Shown piece after piece: positions 12,043-24,922 of a stretch of DNA of 64,000 nucleotides (within the stretch, counting starts at the first letter, position 1; each line of letters opens with the position of its first letter). The notes beneath the pieces were generated by a model, which saw nothing but the letters and a program-made list of their open reading frames with translations, searched no databases and had not been told where the DNA came from. A program made the position numbers and the translations under genes. Source of the DNA: Dendrocalamus latiflorus (lineage: Eukaryota > Streptophyta > Magnoliopsida > Poales > Poaceae); the NCBI GenBank assembly GCA_017311315.1, contig CM029617.1, positions 3,824,681 through 3,888,680 of the forward strand. Direction: 5' to 3'.

Positions 12043-14477
12043 CTAGAACAGCCAGTGCTTCTTCTTAGTTTTGCGAGTCAGGAGATCTGCAGTGTACAGA
12101 ACAGCTGCTAACTTAGAACTAACCGCCAACTGAATAATGCAGAAATATCATGGTAGAGATCGTTAAAATTAATAATGTAAAACATGTAAATGCAACTTGG
12201 TAGTGCACCAGGTCTAAGCAAAAACACTCACCATCAGTTGCATATAAGGAATTGTAGTGTACTTCACACCAGAAGCTTAGCCAAAACTCTGTAAATGTGT
12301 GACATGGAAGGATTAGATACATATTTCGGGTGGAATTTACATATACTGTTGTGGAAGTGCAAATCTCTCTAGAATTCAGATTATCGCAAGAGCATAGAAG
12401 ACATTAGTGAGAAAAAAGTTCTACATGGAACAAAAATATGTGAGCATTGGAGCAGCACAGTATCCCAGTTCTCACCTCTTGTGGGAGTCTGATCCCTAGG
12501 GACTATCTCAATTAAGCAGGTGTCTCTAAATGACGTCAGCAAACAAATTTTGGCACCGAACTGTGAGCAAATGGGGATACAAATCGAAAAGGGTGTTAGA
12601 CAACTTACAAGCATGACACATACTAATACTGTAACAATGAGCACTGATGAGAATATGATAGTTCCAAGGGGGAGTACTAATGCAAACGAAAATCTGACTG
12701 ATCATTAAGGCTAAACTTCTTACTGTATGATTCAACACAGTAGTATGAAGGAATGATCAACAAACAGAGAAATTTCAGTTATGTTTGACAAGGATCACCT
12801 AAACTTCCTCAACAGTGAGCCAATGGCATGAAACAAATTTATTAGTTTCACATCTTGGTGTAGGATTTATAAGGTAGAAAAGGCTATCAAGTTTAAGCTA
12901 CAATCAGAATTAGCAAAACCACACAAAAATTATGCAAAAAAAACCTGCAATTAAAAGGTTTTACCCTCCCCAATCCCCATATCGAAAAAAGTTAAGTGTT
13001 TACTTATTAAAAAAAATTCAACCATCTTGAACTGGAAGTGCTATGTTACCCGGTCTGCAGCCGCTTGTAAGGTCAGATGGTCTCCCCATTCCCCAGATCT
13101 GCAGGGAGATACATAAGAAGCTATGAATTACTCAAAAACTAATTGAATGTCTCTCTGAATAGTGAACATGATAAGCAGCTCAAATCTGTGTTCAATCGGA
13201 ACCTTTTCATTTTCTTCAAGTACACCTTATATTCCATTGGTACATAGCTTTCATAACGTTTTCTGAATTCCTTTAGCTAAAAAACAGGATAGTGTTTCAG
13301 CACAGTTGCATATCCATGGAACTATATGATCAAGTATGCAACGTATTAATGTATTTATTTACTGAAAGAGGTCCATGGTTTAAGGCAAGAAATCTACCTG
13401 TTTCATGACAGCCTTTCTCACATGTTTGTGATAGTCAGGATTGCGAAATATCTGGTCTGCCAAAGCGCGGAACTGTAACAATACGGCATTAAGAAAAAAG
13501 GGAACAGATTGAACAAGTAACAAAGCCAAGTGTAGTTCTGTTCATCTGGTAAAGGGGATGCATTACTTGCTAAACAGTTCAACAGTATCAAGATCAAACA
13601 ATGGAGGCCAATCAATCTTGCTGTATAAAATAACAACAATAGTCTTATGTAAATCCTAAATTACGACTCACGAGCAATCTAGCTTACTCCAAATATGATT
13701 CTGAGGTAGTGCAGATGATGTGACACTTTTATAAATGGAATGGTACTTTCTACTAAACTTGTAAAACAAACCTGACAATTCCCATCTCCCTCTATCTGAA
13801 ACTCAGCCAAACCATAAGTGCCCAACCTGTCAAAGAAAAGGTAAGGGTAAATGAACATGGAACCAGAAAAGAAAAGGCAACAACACATATAATTCTACAT
13901 GACTCATCCTACAAAAAAACAACTTCTTGTGTTGTATTTATTAGCGAGAGAGAGAGCTGATTTTTTACCTTTCCAACAATCTTTCATGATCCAAGGTTGC
14001 ATTATCAACATTAGGGATCTTTCCATTAACTCGAGGAGTGTGCTGCCATAAAGAAGGGGGTGTTAGTAACTTGATCATGAAACTTAGCAGAGGACCTCCT
14101 ATTGTAAATCTAAGGACTTTACAACATTATTCTTTGCTTTAAGAACGCCCAATTCAAAATTAGATCAGTTATCGCTATTAGTTACTATACCAGCACATTT
14201 ATCTTCATTTGAGAGACAATAACAACAGAGGTAAAGTTAAAGGAAGCAAATAGCACCAAAACTATGATGACTGAAGAGAAAGAAATATTGAATGACTCTT
14301 GATTACCGGGATTGAACCCAAATGAGACAGGCGCTTCCCAAGGCTATGTCCACTGTTGTTCTTTGCTTGGGCTAGTAGGCTTCCTATAGTTATAGTTACT
14401 TCCTCCTCACTCTCTTGAGTACTGCTGCTGATGCTTGAGCTAGAGCTTTTACTAACATGATCCTGTTGGTCGGACAT
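12043..14477 (-). CDS. OTU-domain deubiquitinase (plant OTU9-12 group)
   Basis: Nine exons on the minus strand: 14477-14307, 14042-13969, 13826-13772, 13472-13398, 13276-13203, 13098-13050, 12560-12476, 12288-12232, 12086-12043. All junctions are GT..AG and phases join to a 227-residue protein. OTU cysteine proteases remove ubiquitin from proteins. Residues 93-100 read IEGDGNCQ, giving Asp96 and nucleophile Cys99. FRALADQIF follows, and WCEVHYNSLY supplies catalytic His205. The N-terminus (about 1-60) is Ser- and Glu-rich and probably disordered; the C-terminus is basic and ends KKKHWLF. The start ATG at 14477 is chosen because an acceptor-like TAG lies about 35 bases upstream and nothing conserved precedes it. 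The set of catalytic residues looks complete. It most resembles, from memory, the Arabidopsis OTU9-12 subgroup; the exact orthologue is not established. Confidence 0.9.
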
Positions 14478-15730
14478 GCTACCGCCAAACGAACATTGAC
14501 AAGATCTTAGACCTACGGTAGGCTCCAAAAAAAGCAAATAGCAGTAAATTATTGTAAGAGTCAGGCAACATGCATTCACGTGATAGCAAGAAATACCAGA
14601 TAAAAGTTTCAAAGCAGCTGCAACCAACAAACTCATTTTTCCTAGCATTACATATCAAAACATTTCATTGTTTGCCTGATTGGTACTATGAATTACATCA
14701 AACCTTATAGGGTGATGTTGGGCCGCACAAATTCCTAGTTCTTATCATACGAGATGGAAACATATACAGATCTTAACCACCCAGTAAGGAGACATAAAGA
14801 TCATATTTGGTTACTCCATTTCCTTACATTTCATAGTTAATGCTTGAAAACTGTTTTTTTCTCCGCACACTACATTGCAATTCCAACAAGCAAATGATAC
14901 GTGAAAGGAACTAGCTCGAATGGACAGGATAAGAAGCAAAGAACACATCATTTTCACAACTGCGTAGCAAAGGAGGGTCCCCCAACACACTCATAAGTGT
15001 GTATCTTTTCACGGTAATCCATCTGCTCTCTGATAATTTCAGACACTTCCAACTCCCATAACCTCTTTTACTTTATAGTATCCAAAACCAACAAATAAAC
15101 TAGTTTTACAGGACCGAAGCGACATTGAAGGTGATCAGTTCTTTGATTCAACGGTACCCAAAACCAACCAAAGGGGTGTTTTTTTTCTGAGGAAACAAAC
15201 TGATCGACCAATCAATAGACAAATAAGAAATACAATAGCTGCAAAGAAGCTAAACTTCATATGCCCTAGCATTCCAGGATCAAAGAACCCTCCTTTTTTA
15301 ACCAATAACCTCACCTGAGTTTAAGTAGCTAGTTCCAAAATTAAGTTAACCAATCAACTAATCGGATCTTGGATGAATCAATCTAAAGGGGCTGTTTTTC
15401 TCTACGTATCGGTCAGCAGCAACCAGCAGGCAATCTTTACTGTAAAAATTGAGTAAAAGGAAAGATCACAGGTTGTAGCAGTTAATCGCAAATAAAACCA
15501 TCAAGCAAAGTAATCAAGTAAAGAAGGCATCCATGAACCAGTAAAGAGGCAAAGCTTCACAGGTCGGCAGCACGCTGCTCATGGAGTCGAATTGCGATCG
15601 CGCAAAAACACAGCTCACAAATCGGATGAGGGAGGAAACTTACTAACTTTTCGGATCAGGGCCGTCGTGCCTGCGCGCGACAAGAGGGCTCGAGTTCAGT
15701 AGCTCACACATCCTGTCGGACCGGAGAGCA
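14478..15730 (-). other. 5' leader and probable leader intron of the OTU gene
   Basis: On the minus strand an acceptor-like CCGTAG lies near 14511, and a GC-rich segment at about 15560-15725 looks like a transcribed first exon, so the gene probably has a non-coding first exon and a leader intron of about 1 kb. No TATA box is obvious. The transcript start is inferred only. Confidence 0.4.
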
Positions 15731-18700
15731 AAAGAGAGAAATATCGTCTTTTATTTTTCTATTTTTCTTTAGGTTAATAATTGTGGGGAAATTGTAAACC
15801 TAACCCCCTAAGTCAGCCAAATTTCCACAAACACCCATCATTTTGATGAATTCATCTGTAAATCAATCATGCTTCCAGAATTCCACATACTCGTTACTAG
15901 TTTATCATCGGATCTAACAAAGCCTAAACAAATATGTCCTTTAGTCTGGCTTAAGCTCGACAGACTTAGCATCTATTTGTATTATGGTAACTTATCAAAA
16001 AACACTTATTTATTCCATCTTTTGAATATCACAGTTAGTTACAAGTATTTTTTATAGTGCTATAAAAATAATCTTACTATAATTAGTAAAAATTCCTATA
16101 ACTAACTAGATTCCACAATGGCATACACCCCAAAGCTCTAGTCAACATAGAAGGAAGAGCCTTAGTGTGGCTACCTCGCGCTTGATCTAAGCAATCTAAA
16201 TGTTACAGTTTTTTTTTATCATTTTAGCTAAAAAAAAGGAGCTTTTTTAGGGTACATACCAATTATTATGGACCATCCAGTGTTTTTAATCCATTGAGTC
16301 AGATTAGTTATAATTTATCCCTATTACACCACCAAGCACAAGGAGGTACAATCAATAGAGAGGCAAAATTGTAACTTTACAACTTAGTATCAATCTTGAT
16401 ACAGAGAAGACAACATCCAAGGGCAACAAGAGAACTTTTGAAACCCTAGAGAATTAGATAGTTAGATTTGATTTCTACTACCATCCTTTAATATCATAAA
16501 AAAATTCAAAAAAAAATCTCATGTCTAACCTAAACGAAAGCGTCCGGCTCACCCATTGGAATGGATCCACCTCCGCAGTAGCTGAAATAGTAGAGCACGC
16601 TCAGCTGAAAAGAAGCCTCAGTAACTTGCTGTCATGAGCTTAGCTTAATATAAACATTTGCTTAGTGCCACTCTCACTCAGGGACTACTATGCAAGAAGG
16701 GACACAATGCAGGACTGGAGTGGAGAGGGCCCCAAAAAGGCGCTTTTGTGTCCTCTGTGACGTCTTTCTTGTGTTGTGGGTCGACCACCAAACCCAACGA
16801 TAAGAAATGCAAAATATCACGGCCACCTTCCAGAACAAAATAACACCAGTAGGCACGAATTTTCCAGTGCTCATATCCCCTTCACCGCGCAGGCATTTCT
16901 TTCACCTTTATTTCTTCTTCAGCCCAGTGCTTTACCATCCGATAGTTTATTCTTGGTGTCCGTATTTAAGCGGTAGCTTTGATTCTCTTTTATTTTCTAT
17001 CTCACCACCTGAATGGACGGCTCGTCCACTTGCCTTCCTCCCATGTCTCATGTAGTACATCAACAGTTTCTGGCTTTCAACTCAGCAACATTTTGTTCGA
17101 AGGATTTGTGCTTTATGTATATATTTATCAACATATCAATATAGTCGATAGTAATATATTATAAATTTTATAACATAGTAATATATTATAAATTTTATAA
17201 CATCAACTAACTTTATGATAAAGTTCAATGATCTATAATTATGACTATTTGTCAGACAACTTACCAAAGTAAAAAAACCCCACTATTAGTGAAGGATCTA
17301 GAATAAATCCGAGAACAAAAGATGGTTACTATCGGCAAAAAACAGCTGGCCTCATTGCCTACAAAATAGATAACAAAAATAATAAGTGAGTAAAATTTCA
17401 AGTAAAAGAATTATAGAATAATCGAATAAAGCGAAGCAAATTACCTTTTAAAGTTAGTTTTGACGACTTCTCAAATTCTAAAAGCGATACATCATAGAAT
17501 CATTAGGAAACGAAGCCCAGGAGATAGGAGCCAGGACGAACTGCCATCAACCCGTCACCTGCTGCAGAGGAAAGGAGATTGCGCGGGGAACGAAACCGGG
17601 AAGGTAAGGCGTCTGGGACTCTGGGGGCGTTGGCAAACAGAAGTCGTGAAACGCCACTCACTAGCAACTAGGCCGCGCTCGCATGTGACAATGGCCGCGC
17701 CTGATTGCTCACTAGCCTGGGTGGTTGGGCCGTGCGTTGGCTAGGCCACACCTTGGTCTGGGCCATGGGGGCGTGGGAGAAGGCCTATAAGAGAAGTTCT
17801 AGTATGTGTGTTGACCTAGGCCGCTTGGCTGCAAGTTGTAGGGTATTAGTTTTAGTTATGTGGAGGTACGCTATGTAAACTTGATCTTTGAGTAAGAAAA
17901 ATTAAAATCGGTTTGGTGCCTATGCCCCGTATAACCCTTAGTCCATCCGCTCCTGATTCTATCGCATGTGTTTTGGTGCTGGATGATCATTAACATCAGG
18001 TGATTGAGATCGACTTAAATTGACTCAAACTAATCGACTTGAGTTATCAGTTATGTGATTTCTGAATTCTGAGGAAGCTTCAGACATAATTTTATCTAAG
18101 GAGGTGCTTCTATACTTTTCTTAATAGTAATTTACATTTTTTAAAATATAATAAATAATGAATATTAGTTATCTTTTTATTTATTTTAAAATTAATGTTA
18201 CTCTTGTTACATAGAAAAGTATTGCCCGAACATTTTCTGGCCCTGCCCGGTAGCAGCAAGAATGCCATCAGAAACTTTCTTCTGCAAGTCAGGAAGCCAG
18301 CATGCAACAACGGAAAAAAAGGTTTTGTGATGGTACAGCGCAAGTCTTATCTGACACGAGCGAATAGTGTTTAGGATGGTAACAACAGGTGGCCGACAGA
18401 AGCACCAAGCAACTTTTTTTTTAGCGGGCCAATAAGTCCTACTTTCCTAGTACAGTGGTACTGCCCATTGTTTTTTTCTTAAGTAAATACACGGAGGATC
18501 ATTTAACTTATGCCAGTGTATAATATAAGTCACAAAACTTTCAAAATATACATCTAAATCACTTATATAATATAAGTGGGTCATTAGTCTATTCTAACTA
18601 CCTAGCTAAAATAGCTTATACATGTGGCATGAAATGTAGGATTCAAAACAGTTAACGGAACATATACAGAAAACCTTTGTGCAATTTTTTCGTTTAGGTC

Positions 18701-18953
18701 TATGAAGAATCTAGACCTACCATTATGAGTTAACGATGAGTTTTAATAATTAATGACAATCGGTTTATGTGACTAATATTTTCTATGAGTTGTTCAAATA
18801 GGTTATGTCTAATGATGAAGACTTTGGATGGTTCCATGTATTGAGTGTAATCAAATCAACCAATGGATATCATGTGATCAAGTCAAGAACTCGAACTTAG
18901 AGTGAAGATGTTCATCATCAAACTTTAAATGGATGCGCAAGACAAAAGTTATA
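15731..18953. other. Gene-poor stretch
   Basis: No gene recognised. 15731-17440 is AT-rich with short chance frames and a duplicated AATATATTATAAATTTTATAACAT block near 17155-17205. 17460-18070 is GC-richer and, with GGCCTATAAGAG near 17783, could be an old LTR end, but I found no termini or coding motif. 18480-18700 is AT-rich. Confidence 0.35.
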
Positions 18954-21300
18954 TGCAACATCTTGAAATTCGTAAGTCCAAAAATTTGCGAAAATTTAAA
19001 ACTTTTTCATTGAATCATATTGGCATTCGAATTTCTTCTACAATTTTATTTAAGTCTTTCCAAATTTTGTGCTATACAAATTAATACTGGGGAATAACTC
19101 CCAAACGAAAATGCTAATAATAAAATCAGAAATCCAAATTGAATTACAAAAATTTAAATTCAAATGCCAATTTCCAATCCTGAAAATTAAAGTTCAAATC
19201 AAAATCCAAAGTTCAAAATTTTGCTTAAGCCTTTCAGTTTCTCTCCTCTTTTCCCTCTCCCTTCCAGGTGGGCCCAGTCCCTTTTCTTCTCTCTCCTTCC
19301 TCTTTCTTCCGTCAGAGTCACGCTCGGCTTCTTTCTTCCTTCCCCGTTCTTCCTTCTCTCCTCAATGCTCCCGCGTCGGCACTTCGTTAGTCAGCCCCAC
19401 CTCCAATGTTCCGGCATCAGCTTGCCCTTCGCCTTTCGTCATGTGTCCTCTTCCTTCCTCCTCCCCTTGTCCCCTCTGGCGCATGCCTGTGGCTACGTGC
19501 ACCCACATCCACCGCAGTTCACCCCATCATGTCGCTACCTCGATCCACGTGTGCACCCCTTTCTTCCCCTGGCTCCTTTCTTCTTCTCCCATCCCTTCTC
19601 TCTTCTCTCGCTTTGGCGCTCGTCAGCCATACCGCCTCCCTTGTGCACGCACGTCATTTCGTCTTGCCGTATCCATCTCCCTCGTCACCACAGTGCGCCA
19701 TCACATCCGACCCTGCCCATTTTGACCCTCTGCTCGGTCGGAGAGCGGTGGAGCACCGCTCGGACCACTGCGCCACATCTGCCAAGGTCAGCCACAGGGC
19801 GTGCCACGCCGCCGTGACCAAATGCCACAACTGCCCCCGTTAGCCACAGCCCCGCCTGGGCTTGCCTCATGTCATCGTTCCTCATCGTGCACTGCAGGAC
19901 CGTTGCCATATTCCTCGCTCATGCAAACGTCATTCCTCCTTCGCAGCGCCGTGGTCCTCTCCGACTTGTCTCATGTCCCCTCCATCACTCCCCTCCCCGA
20001 TGGTTGTGCCCGGCCATGCTGGCCCATGCCTTCACCATACCGGCCAAATAGGTCCGCACGTTGCCAGGCCACTGCATCACCTATAAAAGCCACGGCAGGC
20101 TGCCAACCCATTCCTCACATCCCACTTTTCCTCCCATCACAAGAAATTGGCCTCCCATGCCCCACAGCTCACCAAAGGCTTCGTCTCCCCCAACTCTGGT
20201 CAACCAGCAATCCGGCAACTAGGCCACCTTCGGCCAATTCCGCCTGCTGAAGCTCCCTTGGAGCACCACCGTGACCCCCCACCATTGGCCAAGTTTCCCA
20301 TCTGCCCTAGCTTGCTGGTGTCCCAAAGCTCCCCGTGCCGCCGGCCTCCTCAGGATCTCCTTCCCATGTGCTGGCTGCTCGGTAAGTTTCACTACACCCC
20401 ACGAATGCTCATACTCGCTGCCTTGCCCGCAGCGTTGCCCCTGTGACCTTGCCAACTTCCCCACAACCCATTTCACTGACTGTCGTCGCCTTGCACTGGC
20501 TTACACCGTGCAGCTGTGGTCGAAGCCACAGATGTCGTGGTCGAAGTAGCGACTGCTGTAGCAATCGTAAGTCCTAGCAGTTATGGTAGAGTTACTCTAG
20601 CAGCCATAGTCGATAGAGTTGGTGTAGTCGATAAAGCCATAGTCAATAGAGTTGGCGTGGTCGTAAAGCAGTCATGGTCATAAGGCCAACATGGTCGTAT
20701 GTCATAGCAGCTGTAGGGTCATCGACCACAGGGCCTTCATAGCACCGCCCCTTCTCTTTGGCCTAGTTGATGTTTACAACCACTCAATGTTTTTTTACGA
20801 CCACTCATAGTCATTTACGACCACTTAATGTCTTTTATGACCCCTCATAGTCGTTTACGACCACTGCATAGTTGTTTACGACCACGTCGGAGTTCGACTG
20901 TTCTGCGCTCAAAAGTCTTCAACCACTCCACCGCCCAAGCTTCCAACTAATAGCACTTGGAGGTTAAGACCACGTAGTGCCTCTGACCACACTCAACTCC
21001 AACTTACGACCACGATCAACCTGCCGTCGGTCCTATCTCAGCACTAACTGGGCTTGAGCTAATGCCTCTCCTGGCCTCCTCATCTCTTTAGCCATCCATT
21101 TTACCACGTGCCATCCCTTCCCTGGCTGCCACTCGCCGTTGGCAAGGCCACTCACCGAGCACTTCCCCACTCCACTTCACACATTTCCTCACCCAATTAC
21201 AAAATGCTTGAGCCTCAGTGATCCCCTCGCCGTGCACCTTCTGCCTCTGAGCTTGCTTTGCCACCGGTAAGCAAATTAGGCCATCCATTTTTTCATACTA
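18954..21300 (+). mobile_element. Possible long LTR of a gypsy-type element
   Basis: Starts with TGCAACATCTTGAAATTC, close to TGTAACATCCTGAAAAATTC at 58688, and like that locus passes from AT-rich sequence into a long polypyrimidine, GC-rich block (19230-20500). The open frames across 19069-20549 in all three plus frames are low-complexity Pro/Ser/His-rich shadows. The right end is not identified. Class assignment is inference from the shared start and layout. Confidence 0.3.
20520..21010. repeat. Degenerate GGTCGT / ACGACCAC repeats in opposite orientations
   Basis: From about 20520 to 20710 the plus strand carries GGTCGTA/AGTCGATAGAGTTGG-type units. From about 20765 to 20890 it carries at least five ACGACCACT..ATAGT units about 27 bases apart (for example TTTACGACCACTCATAGTC), with looser CGACCAC units to about 21010. 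The two halves are roughly inverse. The layout matches the larger array at 47430-48360. Confidence 0.65.
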
Positions 21301-22107
21301 TTTGTTTGAATTTTTAAATATAGCAAATGAGCTCAAAAATTACAAAATTTTATATGCAACCTCTTGACATAACGTATTTGACTGTGTAATTTTTTTGGTA
21401 ATTTATCTATTGTGAATATTGCCCAAAAATTTGTACGATTTTTATATTGGTAGGAGTTATTAAATATAGCAAATGAGTTTCAAAAATTATGAAATTTTAT
21501 GTGAAGTTTCCCGACATAGTCATAGTAGTTATGTAATTTTTTGCAAAATTTTATGTACTCCAAATTTGCTACGTTAATTCATCTTAATGTAATCATTAAA
21601 TTAGTGATGCCCAGGCATCTTTTGCAGTGGCTAACCTCTTTTTTTTTTAGAATTTTCATACATTATGAGTATTTGTAGAAGTACATGTAATAGTACAAAA
21701 AATCACACGAGATGCGATATGGCTCACCCATCTTAGCCATTGCTATTTTCTTGCCACGTCTGCCTCCCCGTGCGTGGCCTTGTCTTCCGTTGAGTACGTG
21801 CATGTCCCGTGGGGTACATCAGACGGTCTAGAGGTTGCATCTTTGTTCAAAGGAGGTATGGAGACAGTTCTGTTTGTTGAGTGGCCGAAGATGGTCTAGT
21901 AGGCACTAGGCAGTAGCCGCCCGGTGATCGGACGGCAGAAGTGCCATTTTTGTCAATACCCTACGTATACGACTATTTATGCAAATACGAGTGCAAAACG
22001 TCCTATATATGCCAAAAATTTCCAATAGCGTGCTCATCTACTAGTACTAAGTAAATAACCCAAAGCATAACAAAGTAAGAATTGAAGTGCAACTCTTGAT
22101 ATTTAGT
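21301..22107. other. Gene-free AT-rich stretch
   Basis: Contains two diverged copies of a block with TAGCAAATGAG(C/T)T..CAAAAATTA near 21323 and 21466, which could be part of the preceding LTR-like sequence. No gene is seen. Confidence 0.35.
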
Positions 22108-22500
22108 GGGGAATATATGCTATGCACTCAAGTTTATAGTGCAATTACTGTACACTTCAGTTAAAAAAGTCATGAAAAATTATGAAGAAATTTTTACATG
22201 TACTTCTAAACTTAGTCTACCTATGTATAAAATTTCAAGTTTAAATTCATTCTATGTTAAGAGTAAAAAAATAAGAAAAATCTAACAAATTTGAACTACA
22301 GCTTTATAAAATTTCAAGTTCAAATTCGTTTTATAGATTTTTATCTTTTTTGTTACTTTTAACATAGAACAAACTTGAACTTGAAATTTTATGCATAGCT
22401 AGAGCAAGTGTAGAATTTGTTTTTTAGAATTTTTCATGACTTTTTAGTTAAAGTGCAATGTAATTGTACCGTAAGTTTAAGTGCATAGCATATGTTCCTC
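22108..22500. mobile_element. Fold-back MITE, family Y copy 2
   Basis: Left arm GGGAATATATGCTATGCACT.. pairs with right arm ..AGTGCATAGCATATGTTCC. Both arms also carry AGTTAAAAAAGTCATGAAAAATT-type blocks, and inner arms with CAAGTTTAAATTC pair as well. The whole 390-base unit can fold into one hairpin. Same family as 2741-3056. No coding capacity. Boundary precision is a few bases; the target duplication is unclear. Confidence 0.75.
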
Positions 22501-23104
22501 TTTAGTTATACATGTCCACAATTAAGAAGAACCAGAAAGTTAGTGGAAAGAAAAGGTGATATTTTTGGATTATTGCAATATATTCTGATGGCTTAAAGTT
22601 ATCCTATGATTCAAATAAAAGGGGTCTTCAATGCATCCATGTTAACAATCGGTCAATTATCATAAGAAAATGCTAAGCTTGTATGTGAGAATATGCAGCA
22701 CATGGCACAAGAATTTTGATAAGCAAGTTAAAACAACGATGATAGCAAAATTATATAATATGGGAAAAGGCATACTTATTAGAAAAATATAAACTCGACC
22801 ATTTTTTAGTGATAGATCGGCGTCTTGGTCCATGCTGATTTTCATCAAGTTTCCTTCCCAATTTCTTTACATTGGCAACGCATGAATCACTGATGTGCGG
22901 CAAATGCATTTGCTAAATGCTAATTCTCAGACTCAGACATTATACTGAGTTAACCTCAACTTTATGGCTACCAACCAGCTGTAGCTTAAAACATCAATTT
23001 GTTTTAGAAGGAGGCAGATTAAACATCTTCTTTTCACAGCACAAATCTACGGCGGGTTCGAAAGCGCTTACGCTTATTGGCTTTTGTACGGCACTGCAGT
23101 AACT
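22501..23104. other. Gene-free stretch
   Basis: AT-rich sequence with no recognisable exon, RNA gene or repeat boundary. Confidence 0.4.
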
Positions 23105-23285
23105 AACTTCCAAACAGTGTGTTTTTTTCAAGACGAGGTCTATTAGTTGATGGTAGTATATACTGTACTGACTTTAATTGTACTGGCCAAAATCACATTC
23201 GATTGTCTATTTCTTCGTACTCTCTCGTAAACAGCCAGAATTCAAAAGCTAAAATCTATAAGCCACGGCCTAAAACAACCCACCC
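23105..23285 (-). mobile_element. MITE, family X copy in reverse
   Basis: The minus strand reads CTTATAGATTTTAGCTTTTGAATTC..GGCTGTTTACGAGAGAG.. and ends with TAGACCTCGTCTTGAAAAAAACAC, matching the order of blocks in the copy at 1100-1339. It is diverged, with approximate ends. Confidence 0.5.
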
Positions 23286-24171
23286 CTAGCCACCTAGATT
23301 TAATAAACAAAAGGAGAAAAGTTTATGACCCAAACTTGAACACATGCATGGAAACACACACACAAAAATAACACCAGCTCTAACAACATTTACATACCAC
23401 TACAAACTAAAAACACACAAATAACACAAACAATAGAATGACCAATTATCTTGTTGATGGAGAGTAGAACATGAGAGAGGGGGAGTATTATTTCATAGGC
23501 CAGTGATTGATCGTTTATTGGGATAGCATTTTGGAAGCGGTTTCTTGGCTTATCGGTATTTGGTTTGTTTATACAAACGCTAAGGTGAAAAACCATCAAT
23601 TGCACCTGAAAAGAACCCGACCATTATCTTCTCTAGCTCTATCCCAAGAATATAACAAAAAGCCCTAAAAAAGCCCCTCAAGTCTTTTGGGCCATCTTTC
23701 TCTATCTTGCATCTGTTCTCCTCGGCATCTCCTGCTGCTTCTCCTTCGTGGAGACATCAAGAAATGGTCTCGCTAAGATGTCTTGCCATTTCCAGCACTA
23801 CTCACCACTCCCTCCTCACCATGCCCACTTGCCTCTCGCAGCCTAGATGGGGTCGAAGGTGCCTCGTCGTGTGTGCCACCATCCCTATCCAGCTCGAGGC
23901 GTATGCCAAGGTTTTGCTCATCCGGATTGGCACTCGCGGGAGAAGAAAAAGATCGAGCCTTTCATGCTTCCTTGGGTTGGAATTTTGGTGCTGGTGGTTT
24001 AGAATTTGGAAACTTTGTGTCTTTACGAGGTTTTGGGTTCAAGGGCTGGTAATGCAGTGGGCGCACCTTATGTTCGACTTGAAAATTTGTAGGACCGATA
24101 TGATAACAGATGGAGGATCACATGACAAAAGTTGAAAACCCGTGTCACTTAAGGGTTTTAGGTCTCTTATT
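23286..24171. other. Gene-free stretch before the copia element
   Basis: A 142-codon plus-strand frame (23707-24135) has no recognisable domain and its frame overlaps another open frame. It looks like chance coding potential in a GC-richer segment. Origin is unknown. Confidence 0.35.
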
Positions 24172-24922
24172 TGTTAGAATTGGATAAGAATTCATTTGGG
24201 CCCTATGCTATAAATAGAGATGGTATTAGAGGCTACACCTAAGACTAATAGGTGCAATTTGTGTGCTAGGGTTTGAGGCGTGCTAGGAGGGCACTTTGTT
24301 ATCACAAACATGATGATCTATGAATAAAAATTTAGATCTAATCTAAAAGAAAAAGATGATGGCGACTGCGCATCTCATCCCTGCTGTGCTTCGAGGCCAT
24401 CGTCAATTTCCTTTACGCGACATTTCATGAATCCCGGGAATAGATTGATCTACTATCACATGCATTGTTTCAGTTATTTTCTTCAAGATAGGAAGTAAGA
24501 GGGCTGCTTTGTTGTGTTGTACTATTATTCACGTGAAGCCACAGGTTTGCTGTCCATCAGGGTGCAAAAATCTTTGATTTTTTGTTTGCTATGGTACGCG
24601 TGTTGAGTGCTATAGTACATGCACAGGGCGCTACAGTATAGGCACAGGGTGCTATAGTACGTGTGCTAGAGAAATGGGCGAAATCGATGTGTCTGATTTT
24701 TTTATCTGCTACAGTATTGCTGTAGTAGTTTCTACAATATTTTGCTACAGTATTTCCCAAAGTGTTTTGCTACAGTGCCTAAGGAAAAATAGTTTTCCCT
24801 TTCTTTTTGTTGTCTCTTTTTGTTTTTGTGGATAGGTTGGAAGACACTAGATTTGAAAAAAAGAGTTCCACTATGGATCACAATCATTCACCTCTCCTTT
24901 AATTGCCATCGATGATGCTACA
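24172..24922 (+). mobile_element. Probable Ty1/copia LTR
   Basis: Starts TGTTAGAATTGG and ends GCTACA just before a primer-binding-like AGTATCAGAGC at 24926-24936. Inside are CTATAAATAGAGA (TATA-like, 24209) and GAATAAAA (polyadenylation-like, about 24320). Several GTGCTACAGTA-type short repeats at 24595-24780 are a pattern I associate with some grass copia LTRs. No matching second LTR is present downstream in the window. Confidence 0.6.

Noticed and set aside
19069..20549. Several long overlapping frames of 145-218 codons in all three plus frames
   Set aside because: Polypyrimidine, GC-rich DNA gives open frames in every phase; none shows a domain or splice-bounded ends.
20765..20890. CRISPR-like regularly spaced repeats
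   Set aside because: Repeats are degenerate, spacers are short and similar to each other, and the genome is a plant's; it is a minisatellite.
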